From positions 1-6,885 of the forward strand of contig CAZTWC010000209.1 of the NCBI GenBank assembly GCA_964617105.1: a stretch of DNA of 6,885 nucleotides, given 5' to 3'. Under the pieces are notes generated by a model. The model did no database searches and was not told where the DNA came from. It was given only the letters and a program-made list of their open reading frames with translations. Made by a program: the position numbers and the translations under genes. Shown piece by piece: positions 1 to 6,704 of this stretch (its first letter is position 1; each line of letters starts with the position of its first letter). This DNA is from CAZTWC01 sp964617105 [NCBI: uncultured Myxococcia bacterium]. Lineage in GTDB: Bacteria > CAZTWC01.

Positions 1-475
1 TTTGAATTAACTCCTCAACTGCTTCCGGTTTTTTTTCCAACACCACTATGGGGATTTTCTCCCTTCTCAACTGTTTGCAAATCACCCGGCCCATCCGGCC
101 GTATCCGCAGACAATCCAGTGGTTCTTTGTACGTAAAATATTACGCTCCATCCGTTTTCTCCCAAAAATGTATCTCATCTCGCCAACAATAATGTATTCC
201 AGCAACTGGACAGCAGTATACGCTACCGTAGATGTGCCCAGGATAATTACAAAAACAGTAAAAATCCTGCCGTTAGTGGAAAGAGGAAAGACCTCGCCAA
301 AACCAACCGTGCTGATGGTAATTACCGCCATGTAAAACGATTCAACCAGGGTGACATCTTCTATTAGGATATAGCCAATGGTGCTGGCTGCCACCACCAG
401 ATTGATCAGCACAATCCCGACAATAATATTGCGGGTACGGCCATGTTCAAAATAGTTTATCTTTGTGGATATCAT
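1..475 (-). CDS. Two-TM potassium channel with RCK/TrkA-N domain, partial (C-terminus off left edge)
   Basis: This is a potassium channel subunit of the inner membrane with a cytoplasmic nucleotide-sensing RCK domain. I translated it from the minus strand; the first 158 residues are present. Visible in order: a first membrane helix (about 17-37), a pore helix and selectivity filter TVGFGE (56-61, a variant of TVGYGD), a second membrane helix (about 70-93), and the start of a Rossmann fold with the GYGRMG glycine motif (124-129) followed by VVLEKKP. This is the Kch/MthK-like layout. The ATG at 475 is chosen because an in-frame TAA lies three codons upstream (485-487); no strong Shine-Dalgarno precedes it. 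It follows ftsK in the same direction after 96 bases with no obvious terminator, so readthrough from ftsK is possible. The ligand and the rest of the RCK domain cannot be seen. Confidence 0.9.
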   Translation of the reverse strand, partial: MISTKINYFEHGRTRNIIVGIVLINLVVAASTIGYILIEDVTLVESFYMAVITISTVGFGEVFPLSTNGRIFTVFVIILGTSTVAYTAVQLLEYIIVGEMRYIFGRKRMERNILRTKNHWIVCGYGRMGRVICKQLRREKIPIVVLEKKPEAVEELIQ

Positions 476-571
476 AGGTTCAACTTAACACCAAAGAGTT
501 GTAGCAAACGCAAATAGCAAAAACTCGACTCCCCAGTTGTTGCAGGTTTTTGGTAACAAGTTAATCTCTAT
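476..571. other. Intergenic gap between ftsK and the potassium channel gene
   Basis: This 96-base gap lies between two leftward genes. I see no convincing promoter for the channel gene. The only dyad is weak: AACT/AGTT arms with a 9-base loop around 524-541, followed on the minus strand by other sequence and then a short T run, too feeble to call a terminator. The simplest reading is that ftsK transcription continues into the channel gene. Confidence 0.4.
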
Positions 572-2977
572 TTATGGCGGCGGTGGTATAAGCACCTGGC
601 GCGGTTTGTTTCTATCCTGGGGCCCCAATATTCCATTCCGCTCCATGCGCTCGACATACTTTGCTGCCCGGTTGTAGCCTATAGACATTTTTCTCTGCAA
701 ACGAGAGATGGTTATCTCTCTCTCCTGGGCGGCAATATGCACGGCCAAATCGTATTTCTCGTCCATCTCTTCCTCCTGGCTTTTCTGGAATTCGTCCTCC
801 TCCTGAGAAATTAATATCTCCTCCTGATATTGGGGTTTACCCTGGGACTTTAAAAAGCGCTGGAGCCGCTTTAATTCTTTTTCCGATACATAGGAGCCAT
901 GAATCCGCAAAGGCTTTGACAGTTTGGGAAGAATGGCCAGCATATCTCCCATAGAGAGTAAGTTCTCAGCCCCCGTCTGTTCTAAAATAATTTTTGAATT
1001 AACCTGGTTAGACACTTTCAGAGCAAAACGGGAAGGCATATTAGCCTTAATAAGACCGGTTATCACATCGGCAGATGGCCGCTGAGTAGCTAGAATCAGG
1101 TGGATACCAGCAGCCCGGGCCTTAGCGGAAAGCCTGGAGATAGCCTGCTCTACATCCTTGGGCGAGGTCATCATCAAATCAGCCAACTCGTCAATTATAA
1201 TCACCAGCGAAGGTAATTTTTCCATCTCCTCCTCTACCAGATTTTCCTGCTCATTTTCGGCAGTCAATTGAGCGGATCTATTTTGTTCCTGGCTCCTTCC
1301 AAAAATTTTCACATCATTGGTATCAACCGACTTATCTTTTAGTTTCTCCAGCCGCCGGTTATAAGATTTGATATCCCGCACCTTAAAATGATTCAGCAAC
1401 TCGTAGCGTCTTTCCATCTCTACTACCGCCCATTTCAGAGCCTGAGCCGCCTTCACCGAGTCAATAACCACTGGCAACAGCAAATGGGGGATATCCTGGT
1501 ACATGGAAAATTCCGACATCTTGGGATCCACCAGGATAAAACGCACATCCTCGGGGGTGGACTTGAAGAGAATAGAGCAAATCAGAGAATGCACGGTAAT
1601 ACTCTTGCCCGCTCCGGTAGCGCCGCCCACCAGCAAATGGGGCATTTTTGCCAAATCACCAACCACTGGTTTTCCCTCGATATCCTTGCCCAGGGCCAAA
1701 GTCAGATTGGACTCACTCTGGGTAAAAACCGCTGACTCCAGTATCTCTTTTAAATAAACCGTTGCCCGTCTTTGATTGGGTAGATCGATGCCCACCACAT
1801 CCTTGCCTGGAATGGGCGCCTCAATCATCACAGTCTGAGCGCTTAAAGCCATGGCCAAATCATTGGACAGAGAAGATATCTTGCTGATGCGGGTCCCTTT
1901 ATCCGGTTTAAACTCAAAGCGGATCACCACCGGACCTGGCCGGATGTTGGTAACCTTTCCCTTTATCCCATAATCTTCCAGGGCTGAGGTTAAAAAAGCG
2001 GCTTTATCCTTCAACTCTTCAGAATCGTATTCAACTCTGTTGTCATCTTTACTTTCCAAAAGATCGATTGACGGCAGGCGCATTTGACCAAAGTTGTTTA
2101 ATCGCATTGGCGGTTCAATTTCATCCTCATCTCTGACTTTGGTGACTGCGATGGTCATAGGCTCATCCTCGACCACCTCTTCGGTAGGAGGAATTATGGT
2201 GATACTCTCGCCATTGAGTTCCACACTCTCAACCTCTCCGCTCTTCTCAACCTTATTTTCAGCCGGTTTTCCTTCCCGAATCCCATGGCCATCTTGGAAA
2301 TTTTCTTTCCCTTTTGCGGCCCGTTCTGCTTTTCTGATTTTCCATAACTCTTTTTTCTGCTGCAAAAACCTTCCCGCATATTGCCAAAATCGACGGCACA
2401 AATCAGAAAATAAAGCCAATGCCCGGAAAGATAAGCGCCGTGGGGAGAAACCAGTGAGGGCCATTATAATTATGAGCAGCAGAACTGAACTGAGCAGAAA
2501 AGCGCCCAACCGGGAAAACCAGGCAATCAAGTAAGTTGCCAACAACTCTCCCAGGACTCCACCGGATGGATAAGTAAAAAACTGGCGGCCTTTAAAGAAT
2601 AGGTGGGTTAAAATAGATACATCCACCATTAGCAACGGAAGCCATACCAGCAAAAAGGATTTGAACAACACATGCTTACCCAGAAAAAAAATCACTCCTG
2701 CGGCTAACAAAGTGGCCACCAACAAAAATGAAACCATGCCTAGACTCTGAAAATATAGATCAGCAATATAGGCCCCGGCCACTCCGATTAAATTGTCCAC
2801 TTGTCCGGCTTTACTGTTGATACTGCTGAAAGATTTATCAGAAGCGTTGAAAGTGACTAAACTCAAAAAAGAGATGATCGAAAAGAGTATAATAATTATA
2901 CCATTGTATTCTGACCAACGCCTCCTCTTCACCGGTTTTTTTATTTCCGCCAACTTTTTTTGGCGATTTTTAGACAT
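572..2977 (-). CDS. ftsK: DNA translocase FtsK/SpoIIIE
   Basis: This membrane-anchored hexameric ATPase pumps double-stranded DNA at the division septum, clearing the chromosome terminus; in many bacteria it also activates XerCD recombination at dif. The 801 residues show the full architecture. A basic N-terminal tail is followed by about four membrane segments (roughly 25-43, 80-99, 105-123, 157-174). A charged low-complexity linker (about 205-315) leads to the motor domain, with Walker A GGATGAGKS (451-459), LVDPKMSEF (482-490), Walker B LVIIIDELADLMM (591-603) and ATQRPSADVITG (630-641). A C-terminal gamma winged helix (about 743-796, SIGYNRAAKYVERME) is the part that reads KOPS/SRS-type DNA signals in this family. 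The start ATG is supported by an AGGAG (2990-2986) eight bases upstream. Oddities are a long charged segment between motor motifs (about 541-588) and a PPPP C-terminus. Confidence 0.97.
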   Translation of the reverse strand: MSKNRQKKLAEIKKPVKRRRWSEYNGIIIILFSIISFLSLVTFNASDKSFSSINSKAGQVDNLIGVAGAYIADLYFQSLGMVSFLLVATLLAAGVIFFLGKHVLFKSFLLVWLPLLMVDVSILTHLFFKGRQFFTYPSGGVLGELLATYLIAWFSRLGAFLLSSVLLLIIIMALTGFSPRRLSFRALALFSDLCRRFWQYAGRFLQQKKELWKIRKAERAAKGKENFQDGHGIREGKPAENKVEKSGEVESVELNGESITIIPPTEEVVEDEPMTIAVTKVRDEDEIEPPMRLNNFGQMRLPSIDLLESKDDNRVEYDSEELKDKAAFLTSALEDYGIKGKVTNIRPGPVVIRFEFKPDKGTRISKISSLSNDLAMALSAQTVMIEAPIPGKDVVGIDLPNQRRATVYLKEILESAVFTQSESNLTLALGKDIEGKPVVGDLAKMPHLLVGGATGAGKSITVHSLICSILFKSTPEDVRFILVDPKMSEFSMYQDIPHLLLPVVIDSVKAAQALKWAVVEMERRYELLNHFKVRDIKSYNRRLEKLKDKSVDTNDVKIFGRSQEQNRSAQLTAENEQENLVEEEMEKLPSLVIIIDELADLMMTSPKDVEQAISRLSAKARAAGIHLILATQRPSADVITGLIKANMPSRFALKVSNQVNSKIILEQTGAENLLSMGDMLAILPKLSKPLRIHGSYVSEKELKRLQRFLKSQGKPQYQEEILISQEEDEFQKSQEEEMDEKYDLAVHIAAQEREITISRLQRKMSIGYNRAAKYVERMERNGILGPQDRNKPRQVLIPPPP

Positions 2978-3007
2978 CTATAATTCTCCTAAGAATCCAA
3001 AATATGC

Positions 3008-3037
3008 TTGACACAACAATGGATTGATTGTTATTGT
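3008..3037 (+). promoter_or_regulatory. Candidate promoter for the rightward three-gene unit
   Basis: A perfect -35 TTGACA (3008-3013) is followed after 18 bases by TATTGT (3032-3037, four of six), which has an extended -10 TG one base upstream (3029-3030). A start near 3044 would leave a leader of about 74 bases. A second, closer possibility is CTGCCA (3065-3070), 18 bases, then TATACT (3089-3094, five of six), starting near 3101 with a very short leader. I cannot choose between them from sequence alone. Confidence 0.4.
3015..3032. repeat. Small inverted repeat, possible operator
   Basis: AACAAT (3015-3020) and ATTGTT (3027-3032) form a perfect 6-base inverted repeat around a 6-base spacer. 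Outside it, CAC (3012-3014) and GTG (3036-3038) extend the symmetry imperfectly. The dyad lies between the -35 and -10 boxes of the candidate rightward promoter and in the predicted leader of ftsK, where a bound dimeric regulator could act. Short AT-rich dyads also occur by chance, and no regulator gene is present in the window. Confidence 0.25.
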
Positions 3038-3052
3038 GCCCATCCTGATATT

Positions 3053-3081
3053 ATTTTATTTCACCTGCCACAGCAAGTCAA
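3053..3081 (-). promoter_or_regulatory. Candidate sigma70-type promoter for ftsK
   Basis: Read on the minus strand, a -35 box TTGACT (3081-3076, five of six matches to consensus) is separated by exactly 17 bases from a -10 box TAAAAT (3058-3053, five of six). Transcription would start near 3046 and give a leader of about 70 bases before the ftsK ATG at 2977, with the AGGAG site inside it. It is the best-scoring promoter by eye in the divergent region. A house-keeping sigma factor with standard preference is assumed. Confidence 0.5.
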
Positions 3082-3117
3082 ATTTATGTATACTTCAATT
3101 CAACCAAGAAGAATGAT

Positions 3118-3912
3118 ATGAAAAACTGGGATACCACCTATGCAGAATTAAATGAACTATTAGAATTAACCATCAGCCTATCCACTCAATGCGGTCAAAT
3201 AGCAATGAGTCACTATCAGCAGAGTTTCGTCTATGACGAATCCCTGGTAACTCAGGTAGAATTGGCCTCCTTTGAATTTATCAACTCAGAACTGAAAAAA
3301 TACTTCCCCAAATCCAATATTTTTGGTCAAAACTATCACCCGGATGATACTCCCCCAAAAGAGGACGACTATGTTTGGGTTATAGATGCCTTGGACGGCA
3401 CCTCAGCTTACTCTAGCTCGGTGCCCATCTGGAGTATCAGCATGGCCCTGTTTATCTCCGGCAAACCCGCCGTGGGAGTTGTAAACATGCCTGCCACTGA
3501 AGAGACCTATTATTCCATTTATAACCACAAGGCATTTCTTAATGGTGAAGAGTTGCAGGTCACCGATTGCAGTGGAGAAGATAACGATTCAACCATGTTG
3601 ACCTACTCCCGCTTTCACCAAAAATATACCGTAGATTACCCTGGCAAATTACGCAGTTTTGGGTCTACCGCAGCCCACCTGGCCTACCTGGCCAGAGGGA
3701 CAGTTTCCGCTGTACTAATCGACAATGTGCACCTGTGGGATATCGCTGCCGGAGCAATAATCCTGCAATCAGCCGGTGGTGAAATCCATTACTTGGATGG
3801 TAATCGGGTAGATTTTGGCGAACTACTGCGGGGTGAGCCCATCTCCGATACCATGCTGGCAACGCCCAAAGGAATTTACCCGGCCATTGCCCACTATATT
3901 CACAGTTTTTAA
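3118..3912 (+). CDS. Inositol monophosphatase-family protein with altered metal site
   Basis: This 264-residue protein has the length and motif order of the Mg-dependent, lithium-sensitive phosphatase family (IMPase/SuhB, CysQ, FBPase IV). The central metal motif is WVIDALDGTSAYSS (87-100, with D90, D93 and T95). The C-terminal motif LWDIAAGAIILQSAGG (206-221) supplies D208, and RSFGSTAAHLAYLARG (179-194) matches the usual substrate-side segment. It departs from the family at the N-terminal half of the site: the usual GEE is G-Q71-N72, the LVTxxD aspartate is E48, and the lysine usually before it is F37. Activity or substrate may therefore be unusual, and the substrate cannot be named. Start: the ATG at 3118 has only a weak AAGAAG ahead; another ATG at 3113 is closed after two codons. 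The radical SAM gene follows after 23 bases, suggesting cotranscription. Confidence 0.85.
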   Translation: MKNWDTTYAELNELLELTISLSTQCGQIAMSHYQQSFVYDESLVTQVELASFEFINSELKKYFPKSNIFGQNYHPDDTPPKEDDYVWVIDALDGTSAYSSSVPIWSISMALFISGKPAVGVVNMPATEETYYSIYNHKAFLNGEELQVTDCSGEDNDSTMLTYSRFHQKYTVDYPGKLRSFGSTAAHLAYLARGTVSAVLIDNVHLWDIAAGAIILQSAGGEIHYLDGNRVDFGELLRGEPISDTMLATPKGIYPAIAHYIHSF

Positions 3913-3935
3913 CGCCAACAATATGTGAATCCTGC

Positions 3936-5681
3936 ATGAACCCTCTATACTCTATTAATAAACCAGATTTTGTTTTTCTTCATGCTCCCAGCGTATTCGA
4001 CTTTAGGGAAAAATCGATCCTCTTCGGCCCTATCAGCGATGTGGTACCTTCCACCCCAGTGTTCGAAATGTATCCAATCGGCTTTGTGTCCATGGCGGAA
4101 TACCTGCACCGGGCCGGTTTTAAAGTAGCCATTATCAACCTGGCCTACCGGATGCTGCAAGATAAAAATTTTCAGCCAGCAAAACTTATTGAACAGTTAC
4201 AGCCACTGGCCTTTGGTATCGATTTGCACTGGCTGCCCCACGCCCACGGCAGTCTAGAGGTGGCCAAGATATGTAAACAGTTGCATCCCCAGATTCCAGT
4301 TATTTTCGGCGGTTTATCCTCCACCTATTTTCACCATCAACTGGTAAAATACCCCCAGGTGGATTTTGTCATCAGGGGAGACTCCACCGAAGAGCCACTT
4401 TTACGCCTGATGCGGACTATTAAATACCATGGGGAATACCGGAGTGTCCCCAACTTAACCTGGAAAAATATCCAGGGCGAGGTGAAGGTCAACCAGTTTA
4501 GCCATGTCCCCGAGCAGTTGGACGACTTTAGCAACAACTATAGTTTTATGTTCTCCAATGCCACCAAATATGTGGACCCAATAAGTTGCACAGCCATTCA
4601 CGATTGGTGGCGCTATCCCATAACCGTGGTTATGACCTGCCGGGGATGCAGTCAGGACTGCGGTATCTGTGGCGGCTCCAACTTTGGACTGGCTCACTAC
4701 GCCAACCGCCCCTGTCCGGCTTTTCGACCGGTTCAAACTGTAGTGGCCGATGTTGCCCAAACCAGCCATTTTTCTCAGGCACCTATCTTCATTGTGGGTG
4801 ATCTGCTGCAGCCGGGCCACCAATACGCCCAAACATTCTTCCAGGGTATAAAAAAAATCGGTCTAAAAAATCACCTGGTTACTGAATTTTTCTCAGTGGT
4901 GCCCGAGGATCATTACCGCCTGGTGGCATCATCGGTGGAAAATTTTGATTTTGAGATATCGCCAGAATCCCACGACCAAAATGTGAGGGCACATTCAGGT
5001 AAACACTACTCTAACCAGGAGTTGGAAAATAATATCAAATGGGCACTAAAGCATGGCGCTTCCAAATACGACATATTCTTTATGATCGGTATGCCAGGGC
5101 AAGATATTGTTTCGGTTAGAAAAACCATTGACTACTGTGAACACCTGATGGATCGGTTTGGCCCCAAAGTGTTTCCCTTTATCGCTCCTTTGGCTCCTTT
5201 TATCGATCCCGGCAGCCTAATCTATGAAAACGCCGAGTTTTATGGATATAAAATCCTCTTTAAGGATTTGGAGGATTACCGCCAGCATCTTTTAGCCCCC
5301 AGTTGGAAATATATGCTCAATTACGAAAGCAAATGGCTAAGCCGCGATGAACTGGTGAACAGCACCTATGAGGCGGCGCTAAGGCTTAACGACCTGAAAC
5401 TGAAGCACAACCTAATAGACAGTGCTACCCATTCCCGGGTATCTAACAGTATAAACAAGGGGATTGGGCTCCAGCGCCAAATTGATGAAATTCAAAAAAT
5501 TGTTGATCTCAAAGAGCGCCAGGCAGCCCTGGATCAACTAAAAATAGATATGAATACCAGTTCTATCTCCTCGGTTTGCGATACCGAAGAGATCAAGTGG
5601 CCTACTCAGGGCGGACTAAGGTATTTTAATATTTTTAAAACTCTGATTACCGACATCTTTAATCAAAAGAACGGCAGGTAA
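3936..5681 (+). CDS. B12-binding domain / radical SAM domain protein, unknown reaction
   Basis: This 581-residue protein is a cobalamin-type radical SAM enzyme. The N-terminal part (about 10-165) resembles a B12-binding Rossmann fold: MYPIGFVSMAEYLHRAGFKV, then GIDLHWLPHAHG (94-105), VIFGGLSS (122-129) and DFVIRGDSTEEPLL (143-156). The radical SAM core (about 228-430) has the cluster motif CRGCSQDCGIC (235-245); C238, C242 and C245 fit CxxxCxxC and C235 is an extra cysteine. GGS follows at once, and FDFEISPES (337-345) and MIGMPGQD (383-390) fit later strands. The helical C-terminus (about 430-581) is unassigned. From memory it looks like the Ta0216-type B12/radical SAM group, whose substrate I do not know. 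There is no clear Shine-Dalgarno before the ATG, so translation may be coupled to the upstream gene 23 bases away. No signal peptide or membrane helix is seen. Confidence 0.9.
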   Translation: MNPLYSINKPDFVFLHAPSVFDFREKSILFGPISDVVPSTPVFEMYPIGFVSMAEYLHRAGFKVAIINLAYRMLQDKNFQPAKLIEQLQPLAFGIDLHWLPHAHGSLEVAKICKQLHPQIPVIFGGLSSTYFHHQLVKYPQVDFVIRGDSTEEPLLRLMRTIKYHGEYRSVPNLTWKNIQGEVKVNQFSHVPEQLDDFSNNYSFMFSNATKYVDPISCTAIHDWWRYPITVVMTCRGCSQDCGICGGSNFGLAHYANRPCPAFRPVQTVVADVAQTSHFSQAPIFIVGDLLQPGHQYAQTFFQGIKKIGLKNHLVTEFFSVVPEDHYRLVASSVENFDFEISPESHDQNVRAHSGKHYSNQELENNIKWALKHGASKYDIFFMIGMPGQDIVSVRKTIDYCEHLMDRFGPKVFPFIAPLAPFIDPGSLIYENAEFYGYKILFKDLEDYRQHLLAPSWKYMLNYESKWLSRDELVNSTYEAALRLNDLKLKHNLIDSATHSRVSNSINKGIGLQRQIDEIQKIVDLKERQAALDQLKIDMNTSSISSVCDTEEIKWPTQGGLRYFNIFKTLITDIFNQKNGR

Positions 5682-5732
5682 CTTAACAACAAATATAGCC
5701 CGAAGAAACAAAATTTTCAAGGAGATACCATA
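5682..5732 (+). promoter_or_regulatory. Gap with strong ribosome binding site for carbamate kinase
   Basis: In this 51-base gap AAGGAG (5719-5724) sits eight bases before the ATG at 5733 and fixes that start. It is the strongest Shine-Dalgarno of the rightward trio. I see no terminator hairpin and no good promoter here, so the gene is probably read from upstream. Confidence 0.7.
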
Positions 5733-6692
5733 ATGGATGAGCAAGACAAACCTACTATAATTGTGGCCATGGGCGGACACGCCTTTATCAAACCGGGAGA
5801 AAAGGGCTCTATCCGGGACCATGAAAGGAACGCCGAGGCTATTTGCGGTTATTTAATGTACCTGGTGGAAAAAGATTACAACATTGTCATCACCCATGGT
5901 AATGGACCCCAGGTAGGCGCTCTGTTGTTAAAAAACGAATTAACCAGGGACCAGGTTCCGCCCATGCCTTTAGATGTACTAGTGGCCAATACTGAAGGCA
6001 GCCTGGGATATATGATGCAACAGTCCATGCTTAACCAATTACGCCGGCGCAATATTCAGCGATATGTGGTCACCGTGATCACCCAGGTTTTAATCGATGA
6101 TAAGGATCCTGCCTTTTGCAAACCTACCAAGCCCATCGGACCCTTTCTCTCCCAGGAGGAGGCTGAAAAAAGAGCCCAGGATCTGGGATGGGATATTGTA
6201 GAAGATTCTGGTCGCGGATGGCGGCGGGTGGTACCGTCACCCTATCCTATTAAGGTGATCCAACACCGTACCATAAAAGAGGCGGCGGCCAATGGGCATA
6301 TTGTCATCGCTTGCGGCGGCGGCGGAATACCTATTATGAAAAATGCCAACAACGACTACCAGGGTATGGAGGCAGTTATAGACAAAGATTTCACCTCCAG
6401 CATATTGGCCACCGAGATCAATGCCGATATCCTGATTATCCTTTCCGATGTGCCTCAAGTATATAAGAATTATAATACACCAAACCAGCGGGCTCTGGGA
6501 GCACTCACCATATATGAGTTGGAACAGTTGATCAAGGAGGGGCACTTTCCAGTGGGCAGTATGGGGCCAAAAGTGGAGGCGATCCTGCAATTCTTAAAAA
6601 AAGGTGGAAAACGAGGCGTAATCACATCACCGGATAACCTGGCCAATGCCCTGGAGGGAAAGGGTGGGACCCATTTTGTCGGACGGTGTTGA
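5733..6692 (+). CDS. arcC: Carbamate kinase
   Basis: This cytoplasmic amino-acid-kinase-fold enzyme catalyses reversible phosphate transfer between carbamoyl phosphate and ADP, giving ATP plus carbamate (to ammonia and CO2). The 319 residues match the usual length of about 310. Family landmarks: THGNGPQVG (54-62), MPLDVLVANTEGSLGY (78-93), KPTKPIGPFLS (130-140), EDSGRGWRRVVPSP (157-170), ACGGGGIP (193-200), EAVIDKDF (213-220, K218), ADILIILSDV (231-240), and HFPVGSMGPK (271-280, K280) near the ATP site. One departure is the N-terminal GGNA motif, which is GGHA here (H16). No arginine deiminase, ornithine carbamoyltransferase or antiporter gene is next to it, so a role in arginine fermentation is not supported by context. 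Purine/allantoin or other carbamoyl-phosphate breakdown is equally possible. It is probably the last gene of the rightward unit. Confidence 0.95.
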   Translation: MDEQDKPTIIVAMGGHAFIKPGEKGSIRDHERNAEAICGYLMYLVEKDYNIVITHGNGPQVGALLLKNELTRDQVPPMPLDVLVANTEGSLGYMMQQSMLNQLRRRNIQRYVVTVITQVLIDDKDPAFCKPTKPIGPFLSQEEAEKRAQDLGWDIVEDSGRGWRRVVPSPYPIKVIQHRTIKEAAANGHIVIACGGGGIPIMKNANNDYQGMEAVIDKDFTSSILATEINADILIILSDVPQVYKNYNTPNQRALGALTIYELEQLIKEGHFPVGSMGPKVEAILQFLKKGGKRGVITSPDNLANALEGKGGTHFVGRC

Positions 6693-6704
6693 GAGATAAA
6701 AATT

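Noticed and set aside
48-335. Plus-strand open frame at the left edge
   Set aside because: It is antisense to the potassium channel gene, whose minus-strand reading has a selectivity filter and Rossmann motif.
524-541. Weak dyad after ftsK
   Set aside because: The four-base arms with a 9-base loop are too weak for an intrinsic terminator, and no T run directly follows a stable stem.
1388-1735. Long open frames on the plus strand opposite ftsK (also 1503-1757 and 2094-2534)
   Set aside because: They lie wholly antisense to a clearly conserved gene, show no recognisable domain and have low-complexity composition (for example Ser/Thr-rich at 2094-2534). They are shadows of ftsK codon usage.
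3113-3121. Two-codon ORF (ATG ATA TGA) overlapping the start of the phosphatase-like gene
   Set aside because: It could in principle feed ribosomes to the ATG at 3118, but such a short overlap arises easily by chance in AT-rich leader sequence and nothing else supports it.
4455-4832. Minus-strand open frame opposite the radical SAM gene
   Set aside because: It overlaps the codons for the conserved CRGCSQDCGIC motif on the other strand and has no family signal of its own.
5624-5640. AT-rich palindrome TTTTAA-TATTT-TTAAAA
   Set aside because: It lies inside the radical SAM coding region, encodes part of YFNIFKTL, and has no GC stem, so it is neither a terminator nor a likely operator.
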